Below the pieces are notes generated by a model. That model ran no database searches. It saw nothing but the letters and a program-made list of their open reading frames with translations, and was not told where the DNA came from. The position numbers and the translations under genes are program-made. This document shows, in pieces, positions 36,501-47,775 of a stretch of DNA of 64,000 nucleotides (the first letter of the stretch is position 1; every line of letters begins with the position of its first letter). This DNA is from Acholoe squamosa (Eukaryota > Annelida > Polychaeta > Phyllodocida > Polynoidae). Where the stretch lies: contig OX439044.1 in the NCBI GenBank assembly GCA_949317995.1, forward strand, positions 48,936,166-49,000,165, written 5' to 3'.

Positions 36501-38822
36501 AGATCTATGGTATCACTTGACTCGTTAATATATTTTCAAAAGTGTACACGATTGTTAAGTTTCCTTTCAACCTTTCCTTCCGATTAAAATGGTGTGATGT
36601 TTGATGCCCATCTCTTTAGGCATAATGACATATCCAATGAGTCTACGTGACTAGTCTAGTCCTTATGCATGAAAAATTTTCTTATCAAAGACAATAATCA
36701 ATTTGCAGGTTCAAAACCAAGAAATTAAATATGTCCCCACCTACAAATATCTAGGTGTTACGCTGGATAGTCAGTTGACTTTCAATAAACACATGCAAGT
36801 CTTGTCTAAAAATGTATCTCACAAGATTTACTTGTTACGTAAAGTAAGAAAGCAACTTACAGAAAAAGCAACCCTAGACGTCGTAACAAAAATGATAATC
36901 CCATACATTGATTATGGCGATATCATCTATAGTGCAGCCCCCAAAGGCAAACTTTGATGAAATGCAACTACAATTAAACAGATGCTTACGTATCTGTAAC
37001 AGGTCCCCTCCCTTCTTAGACAAATTACAATTACATCAAAAATACAAGGTAACACCACTCTGGTTAAGAAGGGAACAACACTTTCTGAAATTTGCATTTA
37101 AAAGAAGTCTGGATAAATACTGTGGACAATAGACAACTCTGTACACAAGCACACGATAACAGGCTGTTAAAAACCTTCTTTACCCGCAGAGTCAAAGTTC
37201 AAAAAGGAATAGAATATAAGTGTGCTGCTTTGTGGAATCCACTTGGAAATGAATACAGAGAAATTGAAGAGTATTCAGGGTTTGGTGATAAGTTGAGAGT
37301 GATGTATGACAAGACACTTAGGGAGCTGGATGATATCCAGCCTCCATAAATACTATAATAATTCTCCACATATTTTACTCCATCAAACAAATTCTAAAAT
37401 GGTATAGATAATAAACCTACTGAATTCATGCTCCTTCAGCTACTAACCATATTTATTTATGGTACAGGCCATCAAACACCATTTAAATTGTGCAAAGAAG
37501 TTACTAACAATTAGTGATCCATATTTAACACATATTATTGTACTTCAACTAAAGAAATATCTGGATTTAGAGACATTTATTGTCCACTGGATGAAAAACA
37601 GGCATGACCTAAGGGTGCATAGCCTATCCTATGTACAATCAAAACTGAATAAACATATATATATATATAATAAGTTTCCTTTTACAATTCCTTACCTTGT
37701 TGTGTTTGAATTTGTATCACTTGTTGTTGCTGCTGTTGTTGTTGTGGCTGCTGCTGGGTTTGTTGCTGTTGTATCTGTTGTTGCTGTACCACCTGTACCT
37801 GGGGTGGTTCTACTGTAGTGACTGTCTGTGATGTGGTTGCACCTGTTTGGGTTGTGGTGAGAGCGGATGACCCAGTCGCCTGTACCGGTTGATAGATAAC
37901 AGTCTGTCCATCAGCCGTCTGTACAATTTGGCCTGTTACTTGCTGTAGTCCACCACCTGCTGTTTGTATGAGGATCTGAATGCAAAGTGATACTCTATTA
38001 AAGCCAAGATCAAGGTATCAAGATCTAAATCAAATCACTTGCAATTTATCTATACATTGTGTACTTTCTGCCATTTTCACACAACACATACATAGGTATA
38101 CCTAGTCTATGACCAATTGGAGTGCTTGCTGTACACAAGCTGATGTTACTCATTCCACTCAAGCAAAATGACCAGGCCCATTATATAAGGTATGCCTGTA
38201 TAGTTGTGAGTTGCGGTGTATATGATGATGAGAGTTAGTACATACCTGCTGCATCTGTGGCTGTGGGGTTGGCTGTGGTTGTGCTGGCTGCTGTGGTTGT
38301 GCTACCTGTAACTGCTGCACCTGTCCACCTTGCTGCACCTGGATGGTCTGACCCTGCAGCCCAGACAGCGACTGCAGCAGGAACTGCTGACCGCCCTGTG
38401 TCACAAGCTGCCCATTCTGGTTCACCTGTACTATCTGCTGTTGCTGCTGCTGGATAAGGAAAATGGGTAAGCATGTCAATATATCCATTTTTTTAAATCG
38501 TTATGTGTGGAAGCAGTGAAGGCCAATTTCCAGTCGTAGTCCAGGTAAGGGCTTGGATTGGCATGCTTGATTCATTTCTAGAATAGGCACACATAGGGCA
38601 TATCAACTTAACCTGAGGATGTATTAGGCCAGTGTATCACCGGTACATTTAGTTCCACGTACATTAAATTCATGCATACATCTGATATTGGAATGTCCAG
38701 TGGGCTGTTCACTTTATGAATGAACTTACTTGTGATTGGTTTTGGTTCTGTTGGACAATTTGAGGGATCTGCATGAGGGTCACCTGACCCGACTCGGTGT
38801 TGGTGACTTGGTACTGCTCCAT
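33554..38822 (-). CDS. NFYA: NF-Y subunit alpha (CCAAT-binding transcription factor)
   Basis: NF-YA gives sequence-specific contact in the NF-YA/B/C trimer that binds CCAAT promoter boxes in the nucleus. Seven coding exons on the minus strand, in transcript order: 38822-38730, 38449-38246, 37975-37696, 35766-35630, 34995-34822, 34512-34294, 33670-33554. All junctions are GT-AG, phases agree and the assembled length is 407 residues (human about 347). It begins [13 protein letters not shown] (human MEQYTANS). Exons 2-3 are Gln-rich activation sequence, including [11 protein letters not shown]. Exon 5 has the subunit-interaction helix with [20 protein letters not shown]; exon 6 opens the DNA-binding part with [20 protein letters not shown]. 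An acceptor at 38839-38840 puts 16 nt of 5' UTR in the first coding exon, so at least one upstream non-coding exon exists. Confidence 0.95.
33793..33971 (-). mobile_element. SINE-like element, family H, copy 2 (179 bp), in NFYA intron 6
   Basis: Flanked by a perfect 11-bp duplication TGGTGCTCCAT (33782-33792 and 33972-33982). Nearly identical to copy 1 at 28220 over its full length, in the same orientation, sense to NFYA. Confidence 0.85.
34996..35196. other. NFYA intron 4, unique part
   Basis: AT-rich intron sequence between exon 5 and the tandem repeat. No feature seen. Confidence 0.5.
35197..35608. mobile_element. Head-to-tail dimer of a 202-bp inverted-repeat element in NFYA intron 4
   Basis: Two copies with a 202-bp period share nearly all bases. 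Each carries TTTTAGCAAAGACAACGTAG at one end and GGGGCTGCTAAAACTCTCTA at the other. Outer ends TAGAGAGTTTTAGCA / TGCTAAAACTCTCTA are inverted repeats. The units share one end at the junction. The right end lies 21 bp from the 3' edge of exon 4. Confidence 0.8.
35767..36699. other. NFYA intron 3, part without features
   Basis: AT-rich intron sequence with short A-runs near 36290-36330. No exon or clear element. Confidence 0.45.
36700..37349 (+). pseudogene. 5'-truncated LINE reverse-transcriptase fragment, antisense in NFYA intron 3
   Basis: The peptide segment [20 protein letters not shown] is the typical post-palm motif of non-LTR reverse transcriptases, followed by [17 protein letters not shown]. 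After a frameshift near 36945 come [20 protein letters not shown] and [18 protein letters not shown]. After a second shift near 37120 come [20 protein letters not shown] and [12 protein letters not shown], ending at a stop at 37347-37349. The catalytic FxDD region is missing upstream. It is dead and opposite in strand to NFYA. Jockey-, CR1- or L2-like clades are all possible. Confidence 0.85.
37350..37695 (+). other. NFYA intron 3, probable LINE 3' flank
   Basis: AT-rich, ending in an (AT)n stretch at about 37654-37670 close to the donor of NFYA exon 3. It may include the LINE 3' untranslated part. The end of the insertion is not clear. Confidence 0.35.
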
Positions 38823-38838
38823 CTCTGGCCTCTACCCG

Positions 38839-40240
38839 CTGAAATGTACAGTAGAACCTTTAAGTTAGACCTAACATAGCCTTTTCTTAGGGAGAAATCA
38901 TTTTTCTAACAAAAGGGGGTGGTGGTGGAGGTGGTGGGTTAGGGGGAAATCTTTTTTAACCCTTGACCAGGAAGGGGGGGAGGGGATTTTTCAAGCCCTC
39001 TGGTGTTTACCCCCTGTTGTTAAATATAGGGCAGCAATGTGCATTGCTCGTAACTCAAAAAGAATTTTTTTTTTTTTTGGCAGATGTTATGTACCATAAA
39101 TTCTTTGATTTGAGGTTCATATCATAATTGAATCGAATTAAAAGTATGGTTTATTGCAAGGTCAGTAATGCAGGTAAGGTTGCTTGTTTTAGAGAATTTA
39201 AAGTAATTGCAGTTAGTTAGACTCTCTGCTGTCCTAAAGCTCTGGCCCCTTTATACTTGATATCTTTTCCATTACATTGTTTCTTGAGCAAGTCTAGCTT
39301 GTGGTCTGACATCAGCACTCCCATTCACAGACAGGGACCAACTCCAAGCAGGTCTTAAAAAGTGTTATAGTGCTATACTTTCACAAGACATCTGCTTGGA
39401 GGACCAGATGCTACTAACCCAGGTTATTTGCACAACCAAGCCACTATTTGTATAACTCCCACCAAAACTGCCTATTCGCACCACACTTGCAAAAAGATCG
39501 GGAAAATTGATCCTGGATCAACATTCCTATACCTTCATCATTGCAAGCAAAAAGTGTCTTATGGCGGCTGCCCAACTGACCGTATACAATATAGAGAATA
39601 ACTCAAAATTTACAAAACTTGCTACTGAAATGGCTTTTCCTGCAAGATCTCTACATCTCCTCCTGCAATACCACTACAAATTCCTGAACTAATTCTGCCT
39701 CTTATATGTAAAATTTCCATCTTTTTTTAAACTTATTGGCACCACCTAAATGACTGAAAATGAGGGGCCCATCCTCACCTCCTTTAACTCTCTTTTCGAG
39801 TTAAAAAATCATCACTTGTTAAGAAGGGAAGTGAGTGGTCAGTATTTATCAACAGGGGCAGGGGGGTTAGTAGGTTTCTCTGTGGATGCCCCCTTTGACG
39901 AAAGTCAAATTTTCTGAATTTTCGCGCACCTCTTTCATATAGCCACGCTTACTTTTTTTAGCGCCTCCCACGCCGCGTAGTGGCGGTACCGCGAAGCGGT
40001 ATGGGAGTGCGCTATGATGATTTCATTTGCCCCATGTGATGAGGTCTCACAATACAAAATAACAGTGGGAGGCGTTTTTTTACGCGGTCACAACGGCATT
40101 TCTTGTTTAATTGCTAAAAAGAGGGTAAATTTTTAAACCCCCCTCAAGAGGGGTCAACATTTGTTATGCCTCCCTTCCTTCAGAAGAGGGTCTGAAAAGT
40201 TTATGTCCCCTTCAACTGCCCCCCCCCCCCCGTTGTTTTC
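38839..40240. other. Upstream of NFYA, with two decayed family A MITEs
   Basis: One copy spans about 38890-39025 (left end TTAGGGAGAAATCATTTTTC, right part CCCCCTGTTGTTAAA). Another spans about 39831-40240 (GTGAGTGGTCAGTATTTATC to CCCCCGTTGTTTTC). The DNA between shows no exon, though the missing NFYA 5' UTR exon must lie somewhere upstream of 38840. Confidence 0.5.
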
Positions 40241-40433
40241 TGAGCTACCGGTACTGGCAAGGGCAGGTTTTAGGCCCGGTTTTGGGTTCGGCCCATCGGG
40301 CCAAGGCCAGGGACAGGCCTCAACCAGTGTGCCTCAACGCCACAAGCCTGTGACAAGGGAAACGCCGGGAAGCCAGACTATGAACCCTCAGTCATCAACT
40401 GATCTGTCGTGGACTATGATGCATTTAAAGCCT

Positions 40434-40890
40434 ATTGGCAGCGGGCATATCTGTGTTAATCAACGACTGGACACACGTGCTTGTGTTTACACCACCCGGC
40501 GATCTCCAGGTGGACGATTGGTGGACAGAGACGAAGGAGAAAGAGTTTGACTGGCTGTCTTTGTCAGACATGTCTGACCTACATTTCATTCTATAAATTG
40601 GCTTGTGCGAAGGCGGGCGAACACAGTGCGCTGCCGTTTTCACCATGTCTGAGCCTGAAAAAGGTGTCGAAGTGTGCTAGAAAGCAAAACATCTAGTTAC
40701 GACAAGGAAGATAATTTGTGGACTTACATTGGCCAAATTTTGTGGTGATCAGAGGTGATTGGTTATGGAAATCAAGCTACGATGGACGACGAATCAACAT
40801 CAATGCAGCCACCAAGCTTGTCCTCCATTGGTGCTGTTCCGTCCTATGTGCTCCCTCCCCATATCCTGAAGGACTAATAAAGTTTCCAAT
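40434..40890. promoter_or_regulatory. CCAAT-box cluster between NFYA and SERGEF
   Basis: Seven CCAAT/ATTGG pentamers lie within 457 bp: ATTGG at 40434, 40517, 40597, 40728, 40758 and 40827, and CCAAT at 40886. About one would be expected by chance. The one at 40758, read on the minus strand, is AACCAATCA, close to the extended NF-Y consensus. The site lies between two divergent genes in GC-richer DNA, so a shared promoter is likely. Confidence 0.5.
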
Positions 40891-41144
40891 TGTTTCAGTA
40901 CATGGATAATCATAATAATCATATATCAAACCCTGAAAAAATAATTTTAGTTATTGTTGGCCATGCTAATTTATTAATCACAAATTCCATGATGAAGTTT
41001 CGCATTGTTTTACAGGTTCACCCGTGTCTATCTGGCAAATCCACATGATTCAAGAGCCGTCTGGTCAACAGACGAATCAGATACCCCGATGCTGGTCACG
41101 TGACGCATATGCCGAAATGGCAACAAGCCCACGAGGTTGACACG

Positions 41145-41699
41145 ATGGCCAGCAACACCTTCTTCGTCCCAGAGAAAATGGCAACCGGTGTAATGTTATC
41201 GTGGGTAAGAATAATGCAACATAAATAGTCACTGACGACACGGGATAGTGAATCCAAATAAAATGCATGTATGTCGTATAGATAACGAATAGCGATACTG
41301 ACATTGAATAACTTTAATTTACACGATAAGATCTCTTATTATCGCTCAGTAGGTAGTGAAAAACATAATTGATCTTTTTGGATAGGGTGCAAATAGTTAT
41401 GGACAGTTGGGAAATGGAAATATGGATGATGTTGCCTCACCCACATTAGTACCGTCACCGTCCTTTACACCAATCGCCATAACTGGAGGCGGTGGACACA
41501 GCCTTTTCATCACAGGTAGGAAATATCACTTTCACTTTATGCACATTTCTTTTCGTCCAGACTGTGTCACACCCCCCCCCCCCCGATCAGTAATATGATG
41601 CAAATTAGTAAGTCAAACTAATGATGTTTTTAAGCAATTCATTCAATTTTCTCTCTCTGTCTCTCTGTCTCTCTCTCTCTCTCTGTCTCTCTCTCTCTC

Positions 41700-41778
<79 letters not shown>

Positions 41779-44700
41779 AATACGTGCAGAATAAAGAGAA
41801 AGGGACAGTCCGACAGATGTCATTTATTATAATTCATGTATTTGGCATTTTGGGTCCATTATTTAGACAAAAGTAGTATAGTGTTATATTCATACCATGT
41901 GTCGCTTATTATAGATAGGGGACACCTCTTTACCTGTGGTTGGAACAATAAAGGACAGCTGGGTATACCAGAAGTCACAGATAACATATCACGACCGCAT
42001 CAAGTCCACTATTTCAACCATAAGGGTATACGGTCAGTGGCCGCAGGATGGGACCATTCCATATTGTGCACAGGTAAGTATGTTACACTTCATCATGAAA
42101 GTGGATAGCATATTTTCATGGATATAAAAAAAAGTTAAATTGAGTCATGTGGTTTCATTTTTAGAATTTCAAAACGAATTACTGTTGGTTATTATCGATA
42201 TATTGTTTGGCTATCTTGCATTATTTCAGATGAGGGAGAATTGTATACCTGGGGATCGAATGCATTTGGCCAGCTCGGGTGTCCCTCAGTCAAAGGTTGC
42301 ACCAGTACCCCTGTAAGTACATCTTTGGTGTATCCAGACTTAGGCTTTTACAGTAGAAGATATGAAAAGCATATTCAGGCTATTGCGGTTTCCCATAATA
42401 CACTCTGTTCGTGGAGGTTTCCTGTTAATTCGCATAATTAGGTCAGTCACATGACCTGCTCTGGCCAATGGCATTGGCCATGCGACTGACCTACTTATGG
42501 TAATTAACAGGAAACCTCCACAAACAGAGTGTATTATGGCAAAACCTCAATAGCCTGAATGAGAAATGTGCTAAAATATCTATAAGTAAACTAGTGACTC
42601 GAGGCCCAAAGAAAATGGATTAAAATATAAGAAAAATTTGGGGGGGGGGGAAATGGCGAAAAATAGCTGAAAATTCTGAAAAAAAATTCTTGAAAATCCT
42701 AAAGTTAAAAAAGGGTTTAGGGTCGGCCCTGTTTTGCTAGAGTCGGTCGGATAACTGGAAACACACCTTTTTTTTTGGGCCTTAGGGTAAATCAATATTC
42801 CCTCGCTAGCGTGGTGGGATTGTGGGTAAGGCTGTGACCTATATCTGACAAGATTTTTATTTCTACGCCACAGTGCTAGGGGTATGGTGAAAATAGTCCT
42901 GGCCAGCTATCCCACAGTCCCTCCAAGCTAGTGGTTAGATTAGCAGAATCAAGCCGCTGGGATTAGTGTGCCCTTGCAGGTGTCGAATTGTTTAATTGTT
43001 TATATACCGTAATAGTACCGGTAGTACTTTCATTTTGCATTGGCATGAAAGATTAAATCCGATAATACAGTTCACCGTACTGCCCCTCATATCATGTGAG
43101 TAGGTATATAAAGAGTATGGTACTTTTCCCAAGCATTTGTAAGTAGTATTAAGAGATGCCACTTTTTATCATGTCCTTGTCATGAGGCTTTGTTTCATCT
43201 TGCCTCAAATTATACCCATGTAATTACATTCCCATATACCCTATCATCGCGTTTTGTCGCTGGGCCTTGAATAAGGGCCTCCCTTGATTTTGTGCTGGAG
43301 CTCAGTAGAACATACACTAGTCTAGACTCAACTTGCAATAATCTACTGTGTAGCAATCTAGATAGATACCTTCCAGTGATATTTTCTGGTGGACTGTTTT
43401 TATAGCATTAATTAATTAATTAAAAATTACCCGTTAGTTTACAAACTAGTCATGTACAATGCCAGCAACAGGAGGGCCTAGGTGTCAAATTTGCGCCAAG
43501 GGTGTCTACAGGTGTGATTACTGTCGTTTTCACACCTGTCACAGGCCTTCAGTAGTAAAGAATGCTCCTTTACAAATACACATAATTAGTAAATGCTTAC
43601 TTACTACCGTATATCCAATCAACATAACTCTAAAACAATAAGCGCCGGGCCTTGAATAAGCGCCTCCCTTGAATATGAGTAGGGGGTGCAGGGGTTTTGA
43701 AAACAATAACTAGCGCCGGGGGCGGCAAAATGCGACGATATGGTAAATACTACTGTATGTGTTTTCAATCTTTATAGACCAGAGTGGACCTCCCTGAACC
43801 TGTTAGGACAGTTGCAGCAGGACTTAGGCATAGCCTTGTTATCACAGGTATAATAAAATGCCTCCATTTTTTTCCATTTACCTGATACTACCGTAATCTC
43901 CCGCGTATAAGGCGCGTCTTATAAGTGAATCAAAAGCCTACTGCACCTTATATAGCTTTCCAAAAGGGGGGTGCGTCTTATAGGCTGGGTACTTTTACTA
44001 TAGAAAAGTACTAAACCCTCAAAATTCAAGCCCCAGGTGCCCCTTACAGTATTCCCCTGAACTCAGGGTGTGCCTTATACGTGAGGTGCGCCTTATACAC
44101 GGGAGATTACGGTAGTTATATCAGTATTATTTTGAATTCTATTATTGCCAGTTGATGCATTGTAATAATGCTCTGTAGCATGTATCAGTCATGTAATTAT
44201 CAGAACCATAACCTATGTTGTTTTGTTTTTTTATTTAATTTAGTTAGAACATAAATGGTTGTATGTATAGGTAGGAATAATTCAGTTGCTATTGCTGTGC
44301 AGATAAATTCAGTCAGGCCAAGCACAAAAGTGAAAAATATTATTACTTAGAACACAGTTATCTTAAATCATACTTGGATTTATCTACAGAATGTGGAAGA
44401 CTTTATGCATGGGGGAGCGCCAAGAAAGGACAGCTTGGTGTTTTTCAAGATGGCCGTCCTCCCAAAACATTGTCTCAGCCATATCAAGGTATGTGTTAGG
44501 GCCTAAAAAAAATTCTCGTGTTCAGGTAACATAGCCAAAAAAAATAGGGTAGGTAGGTCTCTTTTTTTTCTTTTTTTTTTACTTTTTTTTAGGGGTAACT
44601 TAATGGCCATAAGTAAGAGAAAATTTGCCAAACAAGTTTCGGATTTTTCACAAGTGTTAAAGGAGGTTCTATTGGTTAATATTAAATGCCAGCTGTATTC

Positions 44701-47025
44701 CTGACATCATGAGCTTTATTTTGATACTAAATATGCCTACCGTATATTCGGAAAATATCTGATATATTTTTACAATTTTTGTAAAAATTATTTTTAAAAT
44801 TCTTTTTTTAAAATTTGGGTCGGCCCAAAAAATAGGGTCGGTCGGGATACCTGAACACAACTCTTTTTTTTAGGCCTAGGGAATATTGACCAGACAGTTT
44901 AAACTGCATTTGTATGGTAAAAAAAATATAGCAACAGATATTATGCCCATCCTTCTTCATTTTCAGTTAGTCTCCCAGAAGAAGGGTCTCCCGTGAAGCA
45001 GATTGTATGTGGAGCCTACCATTCTGCAGCACTAACAGGTAAGTCAGGTACTTTTCAATAATGTTGATTTCTTTCAGGACTATTTTTCTTAGGTGTACAC
45101 AATGTATCTTACATTAGATCATTCAGCTTATCTTTTAATAGGAAATCTTCAATAATCCGCTATGTTCGATTCAGCACTTCAATCCATATGTTGATCACAT
45201 TCTTAGCTTATTATAAAACGGTCAAACTTCGGTGTAGGGCATAGTTTTCTTTCACTCCCTTCACTCAAGCTTAATTGTTCACCGAAAGCATGTAATACTT
45301 TGTTTCAGAGAGTGGCAAGATTTATGTGTGGGGTGACAACAAACATGGTCAGATGGCATTACATCCAGCACATGCTAAATGTATACTCAGCCCCCGCCAG
45401 GTGGTAGCACTACCAGGCGCAGTGTCATACATACACAGTGGATGGACACACATGTTAGCTGTACAGGGTACGATTTTATTTTCTAATGATTGAAAATAGG
45501 CTTATAGCTTGATCCCCAAAGTCAGGATGCTGCCTAACCGAATGTCTGGCATAAGTTGGTGCTTTTAAATCCATATGTGTGGCTTGTAGCAAGGCCACTC
45601 ATTCAGGATGCAGCGAAAAGGTGCGACTTATATGTGAAGTTTTACACCGATCATGATTTAAAAAGGAACAGAACATCAAATTTGTTCTGGAAAAAAATTT
45701 CCGTACCTTGTACACCTCCCAGATCATCATCCTATCTGCACTACCATTTTCAGATATTCAAATCGAACTTTAGAAGCTGTGTTTTATAAACGATATTCTC
45801 CCTATACACAAGGTTTACGGTAATTAAGTTGTGTGGTCAACCCAGAAGGATTAATTTGAATAAAATGTTTGTATGAATCTTTGGCTATAGTACCATTATT
45901 TGCAGACCCATTTTGTTTCAGACACTGGTTCAGTTCTGTCTTGGGGAAGAAATGATTATGGACAGTTGGGTAGAACATGCCCTGGAGGAGACTCAGAGAC
46001 AATGGACCCTGTACCTGCCCCCGTCCCCGGCCTCCTCCACCCTACCCACCTCACAGGCGGCTCAGAGCACAACCTGGCACTTATGGGTAAGTATCTTTAG
46101 TAACCAATTTATGTCTAAAAGATAAAATTCGACACAAGAGTCATGGGTACAGTCATCCTTCTCCCTCTCCCGCAACGAAATATCAGGTAGATTCTCCCCA
46201 GTTGGAAAATACGTATTTTTAACTTTTGCAAGCGTTTTATTAGTTAGGAAAAAATCTTATGTGAAAAACGTTTTATGTTAGAAAAGTTTTCTTTTCTTTG
46301 AAAAAAAAAAAAAAAACACCTTTTGAACATATTAAAAACGCTTGTAACATTCATTTTTCAACGTTTGTGAAACATTTTTTAAGTTAGGCCACACCAAAAA
46401 AATAAGTTGGTCTACGGACCGCCCTCTCCACATTTTCGGAAATACTAATTTTTTTTTTCTTTGAAAAAAAATCTTGTCTACGGATTTCGCTTGCTTCAGT
46501 TTCTACAAGTTTTCTCTTTGTGATGTTTGGCAAAATTTAAAAAAAAAATCAAGGAATCCATTGGACGCCAAAAAGTTCTTAAAAAAAATAAATAAAAATT
46601 TGCTCGCTCGCACCATTTTTTCAAATCCAAAATCTGTAGACCAACTTATTTTTTTTTGGTTTGGCCTTATGTTACTTTTAACGTTAAAAACACACATTTT
46701 GACTTCAAATAAGAACTTTTTGTAGAACGTAAAAAAAAAAACGAAAAAAATAGTGTTTTTTTTTTTTAGTGAATGCCCAGCTACAATATATATCAGTATA
46801 ATACTGTACTATATACATAGTACATGCACTAACATAAATCTTTTTCTATTACTTTCAGGTGATGGGTCAATCTTATCATGGGGCTGGAATGAACATGGTA
46901 TATGTGGTACTGGTGACGAGGTCGATGTCCACATCCCATACGAGGTGGCAGCTCTGAAGCATATCGTGGTGGAAGTTATAGGATGTGGTAATGGACATTC
47001 TTGTGTGTATGGTCAGTCAAGGTGA
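41145..47025 (+). CDS. SERGEF: SERGEF-like RCC1-repeat protein (secretion-regulating guanine nucleotide exchange factor)
   Basis: SERGEF (DelGEF) is a cytosolic and nuclear RCC1-type propeller protein linked to exocyst-dependent secretion. Ten coding exons: 41145-41204, 41386-41515, 41915-42073, 42230-42312, 43778-43847, 44390-44488, 44967-45038, 45309-45467, 45922-46086, 46859-47025. All introns are GT-AG, phases are consistent, and the product is 387 residues (human about 458). Seven blade motifs appear in order: GANSYGQLG, GWNNKGQLG, GSNAFGQLG, GSAKKGQLG, GDNKHGQMA, GRNDYGQLG, GWNEHGICG. GGGGHS, GWDHSI and GGSEHNLALM are also SERGEF-like, and the degenerate fifth and seventh blades match the human pattern. 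An in-frame ATG at 41109 could add 12 residues. The C-terminal tail after the last blade is shorter than in human. Confidence 0.93.
41644..41772. repeat. (CT)n microsatellite in SERGEF intron 2
   Basis: About 130 bp of CT repeats with occasional TCTG interruptions on the left, ending in a T-run. The arginine/glutamate open frame on the other strand is an artefact of this repeat. Confidence 0.95.
42373..42560. mobile_element. Near-perfect 188-bp palindrome in SERGEF intron 4
   Basis: Arms of about 85-90 bp begin ATTCAGGCTATTGCGGTTTC and end CAATAGCCTGAAT. GTGGAGGTTTCCTGTTAATT appears in one arm and its inverse in the other. The centre is GGCCAATGGCATTGGCC. MITE-like, only 60 bp after exon 4. 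Confidence 0.85.
42603..42783. mobile_element. MITE, family F, decayed
   Basis: GGCCCAAAGAAAA on the left and TTTTTTTTTTGGGCC on the right, with GGTCGGCCC and GTCGGTCGGATAACTGGAAA inside the right arm as in other family F copies. The left arm is poorly kept. Confidence 0.6.
43238..43745. mobile_element. Inverted-repeat element (about 508 bp) in SERGEF intron 4
   Basis: Left end ACCCTATCATCGCGTTTTGT is matched in inverse at the right end (GGCAAAATGCGACGATATGG). GGGCCTTGAATAAGNGCCTCCCTTGA occurs near both ends. Ends 33 bp before SERGEF exon 5. Confidence 0.6.
43891..44112. mobile_element. Palindromic MITE, family C, copy 3 (222 bp), in SERGEF intron 5
   Basis: Ends CCGTAATCTCCCGCGTATAA and the inverse, flanked by TA. 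Closely similar to the copies at 9052, 15831 and 62293. Confidence 0.88.
44499..44878. mobile_element. MITE, family F, in SERGEF intron 6 (about 380 bp)
   Basis: GGGCCTAAAAAAAATTCTCG and GTGTTCAGGTAAC on the left; ATACCTGAACACAACTC and TTTTTTTAGGCC on the right. AATAGGGTAGGTAGG and AATAGGGTCGGTCGG lie inside the two arms. Confidence 0.75.
46190..46770. repeat. AACGTTTT-rich repeat, split by a family E MITE, SERGEF intron 9
   Basis: AAACGTTTTAT, AACGTTTGTG and TTAACGTTAAAAAC occur on both sides of the MITE at 46387-46666. It resembles the repeat at 905-1190. The MITE therefore inserted into an older repeat. Confidence 0.6.
46387..46666. mobile_element. MITE, family E, copy 2 (280 bp), in SERGEF intron 9
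   Basis: Ends GGCCACACCAAAAAAATAAG and inverse, flanked by TTA (46384-46386, 46667-46669). Shares GTTGGTCTACGGA and AATCTTGTCTACGGATTTCG with copy 1 at 28821. Confidence 0.88.
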
Positions 47026-47640
47026 CATGAGGACAGCGGGGTTTAGCAGTATAAACCAAATCTAGGATGATGTTTTGAATATTCTAATTGTTATAGTCTT
47101 AAGAGTTATTACGCATTTTATTCTGTCGGGGCTTTAATTATAAAACTTGAAACAATAGCCTCAATACCTGCAAAGTTATCTGATGCCCTGTTCTATCCTT
47201 GTCCCTGTCAGTGTGACAAAAATGCAGTATGTTATTTCTTTGCTGTTTTTTTTTTCTTTTATGCTGCCACTTGATCAGTCAAGAATCTTCTCATAGCTAA
47301 GCCATATTCAGATAAAGCTAGGACATCTCTATTTACATGAAGTATTGTGATACAAATAGCAATATCTTAGATATAGGAATTAATAACATAATTACCAACA
47401 TAGTCCTCAAATTTAATCATGGTGCTACAATTTTTTTTGTATAATGTCTTAATGAATGAACTTTTATTACATACACATTAATTTATGTGTGGTACATTAT
47501 TTACTGAAATTATAATCACATCTAGACATGGGTAGGTATTCATTTGATACCACATTTACCTTTATATCTTCTAATCTTCTTATGATTGGCTAAAGGTCAA
47601 ACTATTTTTATTTTTGTGGTTGAATAAATGACTTCAATGT
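47026..47640 (+). other. Probable SERGEF 3' UTR
   Basis: AT-rich sequence after the stop. The first good polyadenylation signal I see is AATAAA at 47623-47628, giving a 3' UTR of about 620 nt. A second AATAAA is near 47697. Confidence 0.45.
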
Positions 47641-47775
47641 TAAGTCTTTGAAAGTTTATCTCATGTCTGATACACATTATATTGCTTACATTTGAGAATA
47701 AACACTGTGATCCCAGTCCCAATGTGTCTTGTAGTTCTGCTACCTGTAACTGTGTAAGAACATGGGTACACCTAA

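Noticed and set aside
38235-38474. Alanine/threonine- and valine-rich frames overlapping NFYA exon 2
   Set aside because: They are other-frame readings of the Gln-rich NFYA exon, whose frame fits splice phase and protein family.
41605-41823. Arginine/glutamate repeat protein
   Set aside because: It is the opposite-strand translation of a (CT)n microsatellite in a SERGEF intron.
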